A DNA stretch of 52,388 bases from contig JAGADF010000007.1 of the NCBI GenBank assembly GCA_017613735.1, positions 1-52,388 of the forward strand, read 5' to 3'. The notes under the pieces are model-generated. The model saw only the letters and a list, made by a program, of their open reading frames with translations, was not told where the DNA came from and did no database searches. Below, piece by piece: positions 6,858 to 16,095 of this stretch (the first letter of the stretch is position 1; each line of letters begins with the position of its first letter). Both the position numbers and the translations under genes were made by a program. The DNA is from Clostridia bacterium (GTDB lineage: Bacteria; Bacillota; Clostridia; Oscillospirales; Acutalibacteraceae).

Positions 6858-7646
6858 ATGGCAAGAATATGCCCGCTGTTTTCTTCCTCGGGCGGAAATT
6901 CGTTTTACATATCGGCTTCTGGAAACGCGGTCATTGTTGACGCGGGGATGAATGCAAAACAGCTTGAAATAGCGATAAGTCAGATAGGCGAGGACGCAGA
7001 TAAGGTCCGCGCCGTTCTTGTCACGCACGAACACACCGACCACATAGGCGCGGTCAGGGTTTTTTCTTCAAAGCATAAAATCCCCGTTTACGGCTCGGCG
7101 GGAACCTTAAAGGGAATGCAAAGCGTTATCGACTGCTCGAAGCTCGATTTAAGGGAGATTGATTTTGACGGCTTCGAGGTTGCGGGAATGGTCGTTCTTC
7201 CGTTCCATACCTCCCACGACTCGAGGGAGAGCAACGGTTACCGCGTCGAAACTCCCGACGGCAGAAGCATAGGAATAGCTACTGATATGGGCTATGTTTC
7301 GGATGACGTCAAAGCGGCTCTTCCCGGCTGCGATGCGGTTCTGCTTGAAAGCAACCACGACCTGAATATGCTGCGCTGTTCGTCATACCCGTATCACGTC
7401 AAGCGAAGAATTATGTCGGGTGTCGGGCATCTTTCAAACGACAGCTGCGCCGAGTTTGCGAAACAGCTTATTGAAAGCGGAACGACAAGGCTGATTTTAG
7501 GGCATTTAAGCAGGGAAAACAATCTGCCGTCTCTTGCTTACCAGACGACGAAAGCCGAGCTCGACCTTATGGGCGCGGTTGAGGGCAGGGACTACGTTCT
7601 GAAGGTCGCAAAACCGATAAATGATGAAAGGGTGATCAGTCTGTGA
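6858..7646 (+). CDS. walJ: MBL-fold metallohydrolase, WalJ/YycJ type
   Basis: A 262-aa metallo-beta-lactamase-fold hydrolase of the YycJ/WalJ family. The metal motif HEHTDH supplies H57, H59, D61 and H62. LFSSSGGNSFYI at the N-terminus and the ESNHDLNML and GHLSN segments are typical of YycJ. In other Firmicutes this protein sits in the walRK locus, affects cell-wall/division timing, and has nuclease-like relatives. Here the WalRK genes are absent from the neighbourhood. Its stop codon overlaps the GTG of rlmH by four bases (GTGA), and that pairing is widely conserved. Confidence 0.88.
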   Translation: MARICPLFSSSGGNSFYISASGNAVIVDAGMNAKQLEIAISQIGEDADKVRAVLVTHEHTDHIGAVRVFSSKHKIPVYGSAGTLKGMQSVIDCSKLDLREIDFDGFEVAGMVVLPFHTSHDSRESNGYRVETPDGRSIGIATDMGYVSDDVKAALPGCDAVLLESNHDLNMLRCSSYPYHVKRRIMSGVGHLSNDSCAEFAKQLIESGTTRLILGHLSRENNLPSLAYQTTKAELDLMGAVEGRDYVLKVAKPINDERVISL

Positions 7647-8125
7647 TAAACGTCACCGTAATTGCTCTTGGCAAGCTTAAGGAAAGCTATATGCGCGAAT
7701 TCTGCGCCGAATACGAAAAGCGCTTAAAACCGTTTTGCAGGCTGGGAATTGTTGAGCTCACGCCCTATGCGCTGCCCGATAATCCCTCGCAAAAGCAGAT
7801 TGAGCTCGCCCTTGACGCCGAGGCTGAAAAAATAAAGGAAAAAATACCCTCAGGCTCGTATGTCGTTTCGCTTTGTATCGAGGGAAAGCAGAAATCGAGC
7901 GAGGAACTGGCAAATATGTTCAATACGGTCTCGCTGGGCGGGATGAGCAGCTTTGTTTTTATCATAGGAAGCTCCTTCGGTTTAAGCGAAAAAATCAAGG
8001 CCGTTTCCGACGAAAGATTTTCAATGTCAAGGCTGACCTTTCCCCATCAGATGGCGAGGGTAATGCTGCTTGAACAGATATACCGCGCGTTTTCAATAAA
8101 CGGCGGCGGCAAATATCATAAATGA
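7643..8125 (+). CDS. rlmH: 23S rRNA (pseudouridine1915-N3)-methyltransferase
   Basis: RlmH is a SPOUT-fold methyltransferase that modifies pseudouridine 1915 in helix 69 of 23S rRNA on the assembled ribosome. The 160-aa length is right. The knot signature FIIGSSFGLS lies at about 113-122, followed by MSRLTFPHQMARVMLLEQIYRAFSI, and the protein ends in the conserved tail GGGKYHK. The start is GTG overlapping the walJ stop codon, so the two are translationally coupled. A terminator begins at its stop codon. Confidence 0.95.
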   Translation: MINVTVIALGKLKESYMREFCAEYEKRLKPFCRLGIVELTPYALPDNPSQKQIELALDAEAEKIKEKIPSGSYVVSLCIEGKQKSSEELANMFNTVSLGGMSSFVFIIGSSFGLSEKIKAVSDERFSMSRLTFPHQMARVMLLEQIYRAFSINGGGKYHK

Positions 8126-8157
8126 CGGATGAAACCACTGTTTCGTCCGTTATTTTT
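8125..8157 (+). terminator. terminator of walJ-rlmH
   Basis: An 11-bp stem (8125-8135 with 8140-8150, one G-T mismatch, loop CACT) is followed by TATTTTTTATT. It begins on the last base of the rlmH stop codon. Confidence 0.85.
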
Positions 8158-8167
8158 TATTCAAAAA

Positions 8168-8211
8168 TGTAAAGTAATTTACTTGACATTTTAATGTAAT
8201 AGTTATAAAAT
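8168..8211 (+). promoter_or_regulatory. promoter of rny with a dyad over the -35 box
   Basis: -35 TTGACA (8183-8188) is perfect, then 17 bases, then -10 TAAAAT (8206-8211). A 21-bp near-perfect palindrome (8168-8188, core AAGTAA-T-TTACTT at 8172-8184) ends exactly with the -35 box. The leader to the TTG start is about 100 bases and AT-rich. The dyad may be an operator, and no binder is obvious in the window. Confidence 0.65.
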
Positions 8212-8316
8212 ATAAAAGATATTGTGGTTTACTATACTCTTAACAACAATATCAATGATATTTGATTACAACTTTCAGATATTGAAAAAATTTTTTTAAA
8301 GAAGGAGGAACGATTT

Positions 8317-9870
8317 TTGGATAGTACATTAGCACTGATTTTAATTGTTGCTGCCGCCGTCGTTTTCGGCGTAGTCGGTTTTATAATCGGCCAGATTGTA
8401 CGCAAAAGATTTGCGGAACAGGCTATCGGCTCGGCAAAAGACGAAGCGGCTCGTATACTTAACCAGGCGATGACTGAAGCGGAAAGCCGCCGCAAGGAAA
8501 TAATTCTTGAAGCCAAAGAACAGATTCAGGCCGAAAGAACCGAAGCGGACAAGGAACTTCGCGAAAGACGTAACGAAGTCAAGAGCCAGGAAAGACGTAT
8601 AATTCAAAAAGAAGAAAGTCTTGACAAAAAAGTCGAGACTATGGAAAAGAAGGAAGAAACCCTCAACAGGAAACTGCGTGAAGCGGACGACAAAATCGCT
8701 GAGGTTGACGCTCTTAAAAAGAGCCAGTTCGAAATGCTCGAAAAGATTTCGGGCTACACCAAGGAGCAGGCAAAGGCATTCCTGCTTGAAAATCTTGAAC
8801 AGGAGCTTGTTCACGACAAGGCGGTCAAGATTTACGATTACGAGCAGAAAACAAGGGACGAGGCGGAATCGCTCGCCCGCGAGATTATCGCAACCGCTAT
8901 TCAGCGCTGCGCCGCGGACCATGCCGCCGAAGCCACGGTTTCGGTTGTCGCGCTGCCCAGCGACGATATGAAGGGCAGAATTATCGGCCGTGAGGGACGT
9001 AACATCCGTACCCTCGAAACAATTACGGGCGTCGACCTTATTATCGACGATACGCCCGAAACGATTACGGTTTCGTGCTTTGACCCGGTAAGACGTGAGA
9101 TAGCAAGGCTCGCTCTTGAAAAGCTTGTTCAGGACGGCAGAATCCATCCCACAAGGATTGAGGAAACCTACGAAAAGGCTAAAAAAGAGGTTGAAGCTAC
9201 TATAAAACAGACGGGCGAAAGAGCCGTTATCGACGCGGGAGTAAACAATATTCATCCCGAGCTCGTTAAGCTTCTCGGTAAGCTCAAATACCGTACCAGC
9301 TACGGTCAGAACGTACTCAACCATTCGCTTGAGGTTTCTTATCTTGCGGGACTTATGGCGGCGGAACTCGGCGCGGACGTCAAGGCGGCTAAGCGCGCGG
9401 GACTTCTTCACGACATAGGCAAGGCGCTTGACCACGAGATGGAAGGCTCTCACGTTGAACTCGGCGTTGAGTATGCCAAAAAGTATAAGGAAAACGAGAA
9501 TATAGTTCACGCGATTCAGGCGCATCACGGCGACGTTGAGGCAAAGACAATAGTTGCCTGCCTCGTTCAGGCGGCGGACGCTATTTCAGCCGCAAGACCC
9601 GGAGCCAGACGCGAAAACGTACAGAACTATATCAAACGTCTTGAAAAGCTTGAAGAAATCGCAACCTCGTTCGAGGGCGTTGAAAAATCCTTCGCTATTC
9701 AGGCGGGACGCGAGGTCAGAATTATGGTTAAGCCCGACGTTGTTTCGGACGACCGTATGATTCTTGTGGCGCGCGATATTGTCAAAAAGATTGAGGATGA
9801 GCTTGAATATCCCGGTCAGATTAAGGTCAATATCATAAGAGAAAACCGCGCGGTTGACTACGCGAAATAA
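8317..9870 (+). CDS. rny: ribonuclease Y
   Basis: RNase Y is the membrane-anchored endoribonuclease that starts mRNA decay in many Firmicutes. The 517-aa protein shows, in order, a single N-terminal membrane helix (about 4-27), a long charged coiled coil (about 30-190), a KH domain with [15 protein letters not shown], and an HD domain with [12 protein letters not shown]. Length and order are canonical. The start is TTG at 8317, chosen because a strong GAAGGAGG site sits 8 bases upstream and the membrane helix begins right after it. ymdB lies downstream, the usual partner. Confidence 0.96.
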   Translation: MDSTLALILIVAAAVVFGVVGFIIGQIVRKRFAEQAIGSAKDEAARILNQAMTEAESRRKEIILEAKEQIQAERTEADKELRERRNEVKSQERRIIQKEESLDKKVETMEKKEETLNRKLREADDKIAEVDALKKSQFEMLEKISGYTKEQAKAFLLENLEQELVHDKAVKIYDYEQKTRDEAESLAREIIATAIQRCAADHAAEATVSVVALPSDDMKGRIIGREGRNIRTLETITGVDLIIDDTPETITVSCFDPVRREIARLALEKLVQDGRIHPTRIEETYEKAKKEVEATIKQTGERAVIDAGVNNIHPELVKLLGKLKYRTSYGQNVLNHSLEVSYLAGLMAAELGADVKAAKRAGLLHDIGKALDHEMEGSHVELGVEYAKKYKENENIVHAIQAHHGDVEAKTIVACLVQAADAISAARPGARRENVQNYIKRLEKLEEIATSFEGVEKSFAIQAGREVRIMVKPDVVSDDRMILVARDIVKKIEDELEYPGQIKVNIIRENRAVDYAK

Positions 9871-9890
9871 TTAAAAATGCAATTAATAAG

Positions 9891-9925
9891 GCAGAGGAAA
9901 GTTCACGCTTCCCTCTGCTTTAAAA
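9891..9925 (+). terminator. hairpin between rny and ymdB
   Basis: Arms GCAGAGG and CCCTCTGC pair with a bulge, and AAG/CTT extends the stem. The tail TTTAAAAATT is a poor T-run. It may only attenuate transcription into ymdB. Confidence 0.5.
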
Positions 9926-9962
9926 ATTAGAGGGTAATGCCTCGTAGAACGGAAAAAAGAAG

Positions 9963-10754
9963 ATGAATTCAACAGTCAGAATTCTGTGCGTCGGCGACGT
10001 CGTAGGCAGTGTCGGGACCGACTATCTTATGAAAAAACTGCCTTTGATAAAAAAGGAAAAGGACGTTGACGTATGTATCGTCAACGGCGAAAATTCGGCA
10101 AAGGGCAACGGTATTACCCCGTTTTCCGCCCAGCAGATTTTTTCGGCGGGAGCCGATTTCATCACAACGGGAAATCACGCTTTCAAACGTCAGGAAATGT
10201 ATAAGTTCTATGACGAAACCCTGAGCGTTATACGTCCCGCGAATTATAAGGACAGCGTTTACGGAAAGGGCTTCGGCATAATCGATAAGGGCTTTGTGAG
10301 AATCGGCGTTGCCAACATTCTCGGAACGACGTATATGGAACCGCTTGAAAATCCGTTTGACTGCGCAGACAGGGTTATTGAAGAACTTAAAAAAGAGGTC
10401 GACATTATTCTTGTCGATTTTCACGCCGAGGTCACGAGTGAAAAACGCGCTTTCGGTTTTTACCTTGACGGCAGGGTATCGGCCGTGTTCGGCACTCATA
10501 CTCACGTTCAGACGGCGGACGAGCAGATTCTGCCCGACGGCACGGGCTATATTACCGACCTTGGTATGTGCGGGCCGATTAATTCAGTGCTCGGAATTAC
10601 TCCCGAGATAATTATAGAAAAGTTCAGGACGGGAATTCCTAAAAGATTTGAGAATCCCGAAACCGATTGTTGTATAATGGGCTGTATTTTCACCGTTGAC
10701 AAATCGAGCTCAAAAACAGTTGAGGTTGAAAGAATTTATTATGACAAAAAATAG
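9963..10754 (+). CDS. ymdB: YmdB-type metallophosphoesterase (TIGR00282)
   Basis: A 263-aa cytoplasmic calcineurin-like phosphoesterase. In Bacillus the orthologue hydrolyses cyclic nucleotides in vitro and is needed for biofilm versus motility decisions. The metal-binding blocks are all visible: CVGDVVG near residue 9, VNGENSAKG, TTGNHAF, VDFHAE and FGTHTHVQTAD. The length is exact for the family. It follows rny, as in most Firmicutes. Its end overlaps the start of the next gene by 14 bases, so the lipoprotein downstream is probably co-translated. Confidence 0.93.
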   Translation: MNSTVRILCVGDVVGSVGTDYLMKKLPLIKKEKDVDVCIVNGENSAKGNGITPFSAQQIFSAGADFITTGNHAFKRQEMYKFYDETLSVIRPANYKDSVYGKGFGIIDKGFVRIGVANILGTTYMEPLENPFDCADRVIEELKKEVDIILVDFHAEVTSEKRAFGFYLDGRVSAVFGTHTHVQTADEQILPDGTGYITDLGMCGPINSVLGITPEIIIEKFRTGIPKRFENPETDCCIMGCIFTVDKSSSKTVEVERIYYDKK

Positions 10755-12234
10755 GGTAGTTGCGGTTTTACTTGTAATAGCTGTTCTTTTTCTCGCTTCC
10801 TGCGGCAATAAAAAGCAGGAGGCGCCGACAACCGCGCCCTCGGGCGTCGGCGTAAGGGATACGGACAAGGAACAGAACGTTCTTAAATTACCCTATTCGG
10901 CGAACGACAGTCTTAACCCGTTTTATGCTCTGAGCGAGGTCAACAGCCAGCTTGACGCGGTGCTGTTTCAGCCGCTTTACAGAATCGATTCGAATTATAA
11001 CGAGGTTCCCGTGCTCGCCGCGAGCGGCAAGGTAAAGGGAAACCTTATTTCGGTAACGCTTATCGACGCGTATTTTTCGGATTCAAGCAGAATTACCAGC
11101 GAGGACGTTGTCTACTCGTTTTCAAAGGCTCTTGAATCCAACGCCTATTCCTCGCTTCTTTACACAATAAAATCCGCGACTGTAAGCGACGCCCAAAGCC
11201 TCGTATTCGAAATGGCGGGCAATAATCAGTTTGCCCTGTCTCTTCTTACCTTCCCGATAGTTAAGAATATGACTGCCGAGAGCGCGGACACCGTTCCCGT
11301 GGGGAGCGGGCCGTTTGTCGCGACGGACGGAAAAACGCTTGAAAAAAGCAGCGTGAACACAAGCGCGAAGATAAATAAAATCGAGCTTGTCGATATCTCA
11401 AAGGCGATTAACGAGGCTTACGTTCTTCAGACCGGCGACATTAGCTTCTGCTTTGATTCCCTTAACGGCGGCGCGTACAATAAAATCAACGCCGTTACAA
11501 GAAGCGTGCTTCTCAACAACCTTGTATACCTCGGCTTTAACGGAAGGGAAAGGGCGTTTTCCGACGTGAATGTAAGAGCTGCGGTTGCGTGCGCGGTTGA
11601 CATTGAAAAAATAGTTCAGAACGCTTACAGGGGGAACGCGGTTGCGACAAGAATTCCCTTTAACCCGAACTGGAGTAAATCAAAGGACATAAGCGCGTCG
11701 CTTAATTCCGCATCCGCGCTGTCATTCCTTGAAAAATCGGGTTATAACAAATTAGGCTACGACGGAATACGCTCGGACGGCGAAACGCTTTTGAATATTA
11801 AAATACTTGTCAATAAGGACAATTCATTCAGGGTTGACGCGGCTAAGATGATTGCCGATTCTCTTAACGACCTGGGTATGAGGGTAAGCGTTGACAAGGT
11901 GGATTTCGAAACCTATCAGAAGAGAATTAAAAGCGGCGATTTCGATATGTATATAGGCGAAATAAAGCTCGGCGCGGATATGAATCTTGACGCGTTCTTT
12001 TTTGACGGCGGGCTTTGCTCGGCGGGTATCGATTCAGACGGCGAAACCGCCCTCGCTTACAATGACGTTTTAAGCTCGAATATGACAGTCGAGGCGTTCT
12101 GCGCGGTATTTATGCGCGATATTCCGTTTGCGCCGCTGTGCTTCAGGACGGGCGTTGCGGCTTCGCTTCGCGGCGTGAATCTGAATATTGAAACCGACAA
12201 ATGGTACTCTGAAATCGAAAAGTGGAGTTATTGA
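10741..12234 (+). CDS. extracellular solute-binding lipoprotein, family 5 (peptide/nickel type)
   Basis: A 497-aa lipoprotein of the oligopeptide-binding superfamily. The signal peptide ends in the lipobox LASC (cysteine at about residue 20), followed by a Gln/Pro/Thr linker. The SBP_bac_5 pattern follows: LNPFYALSEVNSQLDAVLFQPLYR, then FSDSSRITSEDVVYSFSKAL, and a later DVNVRAAVACAVDIEKIV. The open frame extends 45 bases upstream, but ATG 10741 directly begins the signal peptide. No permease or ATPase gene is nearby, so it is an orphan binding protein. It overlaps ymdB and is followed after 6 bases by recG. Confidence 0.85.
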   Translation: MTKNRVVAVLLVIAVLFLASCGNKKQEAPTTAPSGVGVRDTDKEQNVLKLPYSANDSLNPFYALSEVNSQLDAVLFQPLYRIDSNYNEVPVLAASGKVKGNLISVTLIDAYFSDSSRITSEDVVYSFSKALESNAYSSLLYTIKSATVSDAQSLVFEMAGNNQFALSLLTFPIVKNMTAESADTVPVGSGPFVATDGKTLEKSSVNTSAKINKIELVDISKAINEAYVLQTGDISFCFDSLNGGAYNKINAVTRSVLLNNLVYLGFNGRERAFSDVNVRAAVACAVDIEKIVQNAYRGNAVATRIPFNPNWSKSKDISASLNSASALSFLEKSGYNKLGYDGIRSDGETLLNIKILVNKDNSFRVDAAKMIADSLNDLGMRVSVDKVDFETYQKRIKSGDFDMYIGEIKLGADMNLDAFFFDGGLCSAGIDSDGETALAYNDVLSSNMTVEAFCAVFMRDIPFAPLCFRTGVAASLRGVNLNIETDKWYSEIEKWSY

Positions 12235-12240
12235 TAAAAA

Positions 12241-14271
12241 ATGGACAGTAACACGGACATTAAATATTTAAAGGGTGTTGGCAGCGCAAGAGCCGCCGAG
12301 TTCAATAAGCTCGGCGTCGATACTGTTGACGCTCTTTTGCATTTTTATCCGCGTAACTATGAGGACTGGAGCAAAATTGTTTCAATCAAGGACGCGCCGG
12401 TTGACGAAAACTGCTGTATCAGAGCCGTTGTTTCCCATACGCCGACAAAGCACCTTATAAAAGGCGGAAGAACGCTATATAAAACCTCGGTGACCGACGG
12501 CAGGGGAGTGCTCAACCTCACGTTTTTCAATAATAAGTATATTCCTCAGATGCTGAAGGAAAACGAGGAGTACCTTTTCTACGGAAAGGTCCTTTATTCG
12601 AGAATAGGCGTGCGCGAAATGCTTTCGCCCATGTTTATAAAAGCTCAGCAGAACGATAAGATAAGACCTATTTATCACGCGACGTCAAGGCTTTCTTCAA
12701 GAACTATTGAAAAGTGCGTTGCGGAGGCGTTAAAGCATATTGACGAAATTATAACCGACCCGTTGCCCGTTGAGTTTCTTGAAAAATACAGGCTCTGCCC
12801 GTTAAAGGATGCTTTAAAGGCGGTTCATTTTCCCGCCGACAACGCCGAGCTTGAAAAGGGCAGGCGCAGGCTGATTTTTGACGAGCTTTTCTATCTTCAG
12901 ATGGGTCTGATAAGACTTAAGGACAAGAACAGACAGACCGAAAACCGACATATTATAAAGAACGATTACACGGCTGAGTTTATAAAAACTCTTCCTTTTG
13001 AGCTGACCGACGCCCAGAAGAGAAGCATTGACGAAGCGGTAAGGGATATGGCTTCGGAAAAATCCATGAACAGGCTTTTGCAGGGCGACGTAGGCTCGGG
13101 CAAGACTGCGGTCGCGGCGGCTCTTATATACACGGTTGCTAAAAATAAAATGCAGTCGGCTCTTATGGCTCCGACCGAGGTGTTAAGCGAACAGCATTTC
13201 AGGACATTTAAGGAAATGTTCAGGGGAACGGACCTTAAAATCGAGCTTCTGACGGGCAGCACAAAGGCGAAGGAAAAACGCGAAATCAAGGAAAAAATTA
13301 AAAACGGAGAAACCGACCTCGTCATAGGCACCCACGCGATTATTCAGCAGGACGTCGAGTTTTGCAGACTCGGCTTTGTCGTAACCGACGAGCAGCACCG
13401 TTTCGGCGTCAACCAGAGAACCGTTTTAAGGGAAAAGGGCGAAAGCCCTCACGTCCTTGTTATGTCCGCCACGCCTATTCCGAGAACTCTCGCCCTGATT
13501 ATTTACGGCGACCTTGACGTTTCGGTGCTCGATGAAATGCCGCGCGGCAGAATTAAGACCGAAACATATTTCGTAACGGGCGAGTATCACGAAAGAATAT
13601 ATAACTTTATAAAAAAACACCTTGACAGCGGCCTGCAGGCGTTTATTGTATGCCCGCTCGTCTCCGAGGGTGAAAGCGACCTCGTCCCCGCGAAGGAATA
13701 TTACGAAAAGCTTTCTTCAACCGTATTTTCGGGCTATAAGGTCGGGCTTTTGCACGGCCAGATGAAGGGCGCCGAAAAGGACGCCGTTATGAAGAGCTTT
13801 GCGAATAACGAAATCCAGCTGCTCATTTCCACGGTCGTAATAGAGGTCGGCATCGACGTTCCCAACGCCGCTCTGATTGTAATTGAAAACGCCGAGAGGT
13901 TCGGTCTTTCCCAGCTTCATCAGCTTCGCGGAAGAGTCGGGCGCGGAAACGCAAAGTCAACCTGTATTCTCGTCTCCGATTCCGCGGGCGAAACGGCGAG
14001 ACAGCGTTTTGACATTATGTGCAGTACGACCGACGGCTTTAAAATCGCGGATGAGGACCTGAAAATGAGGGGACCCGGTGATTTCTTCGGCTCAAAGCAG
14101 CACGGTTTGCCTCAGCTTAAAATTGCCTCGCTGCTTTCCGATAACGAGCTGCTTATGCTTTCAAGAAATGCCGCGGCGGCTCTTCTTAGGGACGACAGTG
14201 AAATGGAAAAGGAAGAGCACAGGCTTATTCGCCGTCAGGTCAATAAAATGTTCACCCAGCCGAGCATCTGA
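12241..14271 (+). CDS. recG: ATP-dependent DNA helicase RecG
   Basis: RecG remodels stalled replication forks and branch-migrates Holliday junctions. The 676-aa length is normal. The N-terminal wedge (OB-fold) domain is followed by the helicase motifs: QGDVGSGKTAVAAA (motif I, about 282-295), DEQHRFG (motif II), SATPIPRTL (motif III), and a C-terminal TRG region with LHQLRGRVGRG. It follows the solute-binding lipoprotein after six bases, apparently with no promoter of its own. Confidence 0.96.
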   Translation: MDSNTDIKYLKGVGSARAAEFNKLGVDTVDALLHFYPRNYEDWSKIVSIKDAPVDENCCIRAVVSHTPTKHLIKGGRTLYKTSVTDGRGVLNLTFFNNKYIPQMLKENEEYLFYGKVLYSRIGVREMLSPMFIKAQQNDKIRPIYHATSRLSSRTIEKCVAEALKHIDEIITDPLPVEFLEKYRLCPLKDALKAVHFPADNAELEKGRRRLIFDELFYLQMGLIRLKDKNRQTENRHIIKNDYTAEFIKTLPFELTDAQKRSIDEAVRDMASEKSMNRLLQGDVGSGKTAVAAALIYTVAKNKMQSALMAPTEVLSEQHFRTFKEMFRGTDLKIELLTGSTKAKEKREIKEKIKNGETDLVIGTHAIIQQDVEFCRLGFVVTDEQHRFGVNQRTVLREKGESPHVLVMSATPIPRTLALIIYGDLDVSVLDEMPRGRIKTETYFVTGEYHERIYNFIKKHLDSGLQAFIVCPLVSEGESDLVPAKEYYEKLSSTVFSGYKVGLLHGQMKGAEKDAVMKSFANNEIQLLISTVVIEVGIDVPNAALIVIENAERFGLSQLHQLRGRVGRGNAKSTCILVSDSAGETARQRFDIMCSTTDGFKIADEDLKMRGPGDFFGSKQHGLPQLKIASLLSDNELLMLSRNAAAALLRDDSEMEKEEHRLIRRQVNKMFTQPSI

Positions 14272-14279
14272 CCGCCGAC

Positions 14280-14308
14280 TTGAAAAAAACTGCCGTTTAT
14301 GGTAAAAT
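14280..14308 (+). promoter_or_regulatory. promoter of the M23 peptidase gene
   Basis: -35 TTGAAA (14280-14285), 17 bases, -10 TAAAAT (14303-14308), in the 81-bp gap after recG. An AAGGAAGG ribosome site precedes the ATG at 14353. Confidence 0.65.
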
Positions 14309-14352
14309 AACAAATTGTCCGTAAAAATCAAGTGTAAAAAAGGAAGGAAAAA

Positions 14353-16071
14353 ATGTCCGAAGTTTTTTACAATTACACATATTTGCTCGGAATTCAGTTC
14401 GTAAGAATTGCAAAAAGAGTTCTTAAACGTGCCGGCAGACTGGCTGTCAAGCCTTTCCTTGCCGTCGGCGCGGCGTTTGTTATTGCCTTTAAGGCGATTG
14501 ACAGCTTTCTGCTCAAGACCTTTCACTCGGTATTTGACGAGACAAGGGATTTTATTCAGGAAATTAAGAATACGAGAGATATTCTTAAAGAGCTTAAGGT
14601 GATTGATAAGGAGCATTATGCTTCCCACTGCAAATACTATGTCCGTAAGGCGTTTGAAAAGCACAGAAGAGTTTTTGAATACGCCGTCAATACGGTTCTC
14701 CCGATTATCGCATTGATTATTCTTCTTGCGACAATCCGTTCCTTTGCGGACAGGACTTTCGCGCTTGAGGTCGATTATGACGGTAAAACCGTAGGCTACG
14801 TCGCCAACGAAGAGGTTTACCTTTCCGCCCAGAACGAAGCGGTTGAAAGGCTTGATATTGACGAATTCTCGCAGGAGCAGACGCTCTCTCGCGCGAGTTA
14901 TACGGTTAAGCCCGTCGCCCTTAATTATCTCAACGACGCGTCGACGATATGCGACAGGCTTATGGAAAGCTCCGACAGTAATATAACCAACGCCTGCGGC
15001 ATTTATATCGATAACGAATTTCTTTGCGCGGTCAAGAACGAAACCGACGCGGTAAGCGTGTTCGACAAGCTTCTTGAACCGTATCAGACCAACGAAAAGA
15101 ACACGACCGTCGGCTTTGTCGAAAACGTCCAGTATGTTCAGGGGCTTTATCCCGATAACGAGAGCATTATCTGGAACGCCGACGTTCTTCAGAACAGACT
15201 TAATACAACTAAGGTTGAAGCCGAGTATTACACGGTCAAGGCGGGCGACACAACCTCAGGCATTGCCGATATGTTTGACCTTAAAACGAGCGAGCTTTAT
15301 GAGCTCAATCCCGACCTCGGCGTCAACGACGATATTTATGAGGGGCAGAAGCTTCTTATCTCAAATCAGGTAAACTACCTGCGCGTTAAGGTCACAAAGA
15401 CCGAAAAAAGAACTGTCGCCGTTCCGTATAACACGGTCGAGGTTAAAAACTCATCGCTGTACGTCGGCACCTCGAGAACAATTACCGAGGGCGTTGAGGG
15501 CGAGCAGGTCGTCACCGAGCTTATAACCTATGTCGACGGCGTAAGAACCTCTGTCAAGGAGATTTCAAGAGTCACCACGAAGGAAAAGGTCGACAAGAAG
15601 GTTGAGGTCGGCACGAAATCGCGTTACAGCTACGGCTACGGTTACGGCAGTTATTCGACGTCGTCCGATATAGGCTCAACCGCAAGATACGGAAGGTTTA
15701 TATGGCCGTGCGTAGGAGCAAGCGTTGTTTCCTCGCCTTACGGCTGGAGGTCGAGAGGCTTCCATACGGGCGTTGACCTTTGCAGACCGGGAGGTACCTA
15801 CGGCGCAACCATCGTCGCGGCGGATTCGGGTACGGTTACATCCTCGGGCTGGAACGGAAGCTACGGCTACTGCGTCACAATAGACCACGGCGGCGGAATA
15901 TCGACGCTCTACGCTCACTGCTCGCAGCTGAAGGTTTATTCCGGACAGTACGTTTCCGCAGGCCAGGTTATTGCGCTCGCGGGCTCGACCGGAAACTCAA
16001 CCGGCGCGCACTGTCATTTCGAGGTAAGAATTAACGGTTCGTCCGTAAATCCGATGCCTTATATTAACTGA
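14353..16071 (+). CDS. membrane-anchored M23 murein endopeptidase with LysM and G5 domains
   Basis: A 572-aa cell-wall hydrolase. In order it has a basic cytoplasmic N-terminus, a membrane helix at about 115-133, an extracellular stalk, a LysM domain (YYTVKAGDTTSGIADMF, about 293-337), a G5-like domain rich in Val/Thr, a Tyr/Gly/Ser linker, and a C-terminal M23 peptidase. The zinc ligands are H471 and D475 (HTGVD) and H555 in HCHFE, with H553 as partner. M23 enzymes cut peptide cross-links in peptidoglycan. It is a single gene with its own promoter, and a role in cell-wall growth or sporulation is plausible. Confidence 0.9.
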   Translation: MSEVFYNYTYLLGIQFVRIAKRVLKRAGRLAVKPFLAVGAAFVIAFKAIDSFLLKTFHSVFDETRDFIQEIKNTRDILKELKVIDKEHYASHCKYYVRKAFEKHRRVFEYAVNTVLPIIALIILLATIRSFADRTFALEVDYDGKTVGYVANEEVYLSAQNEAVERLDIDEFSQEQTLSRASYTVKPVALNYLNDASTICDRLMESSDSNITNACGIYIDNEFLCAVKNETDAVSVFDKLLEPYQTNEKNTTVGFVENVQYVQGLYPDNESIIWNADVLQNRLNTTKVEAEYYTVKAGDTTSGIADMFDLKTSELYELNPDLGVNDDIYEGQKLLISNQVNYLRVKVTKTEKRTVAVPYNTVEVKNSSLYVGTSRTITEGVEGEQVVTELITYVDGVRTSVKEISRVTTKEKVDKKVEVGTKSRYSYGYGYGSYSTSSDIGSTARYGRFIWPCVGASVVSSPYGWRSRGFHTGVDLCRPGGTYGATIVAADSGTVTSSGWNGSYGYCVTIDHGGGISTLYAHCSQLKVYSGQYVSAGQVIALAGSTGNSTGAHCHFEVRINGSSVNPMPYIN

Positions 16072-16095
16072 TAAATATCGGGAGAACGGGATAAA

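Noticed and set aside
8341-9528. A 395-codon open frame on the minus strand across rny
   Set aside because: It is the antisense shadow of rny. The plus frame has a full domain match, while the minus frame has no ribosome site and looks like no known family.
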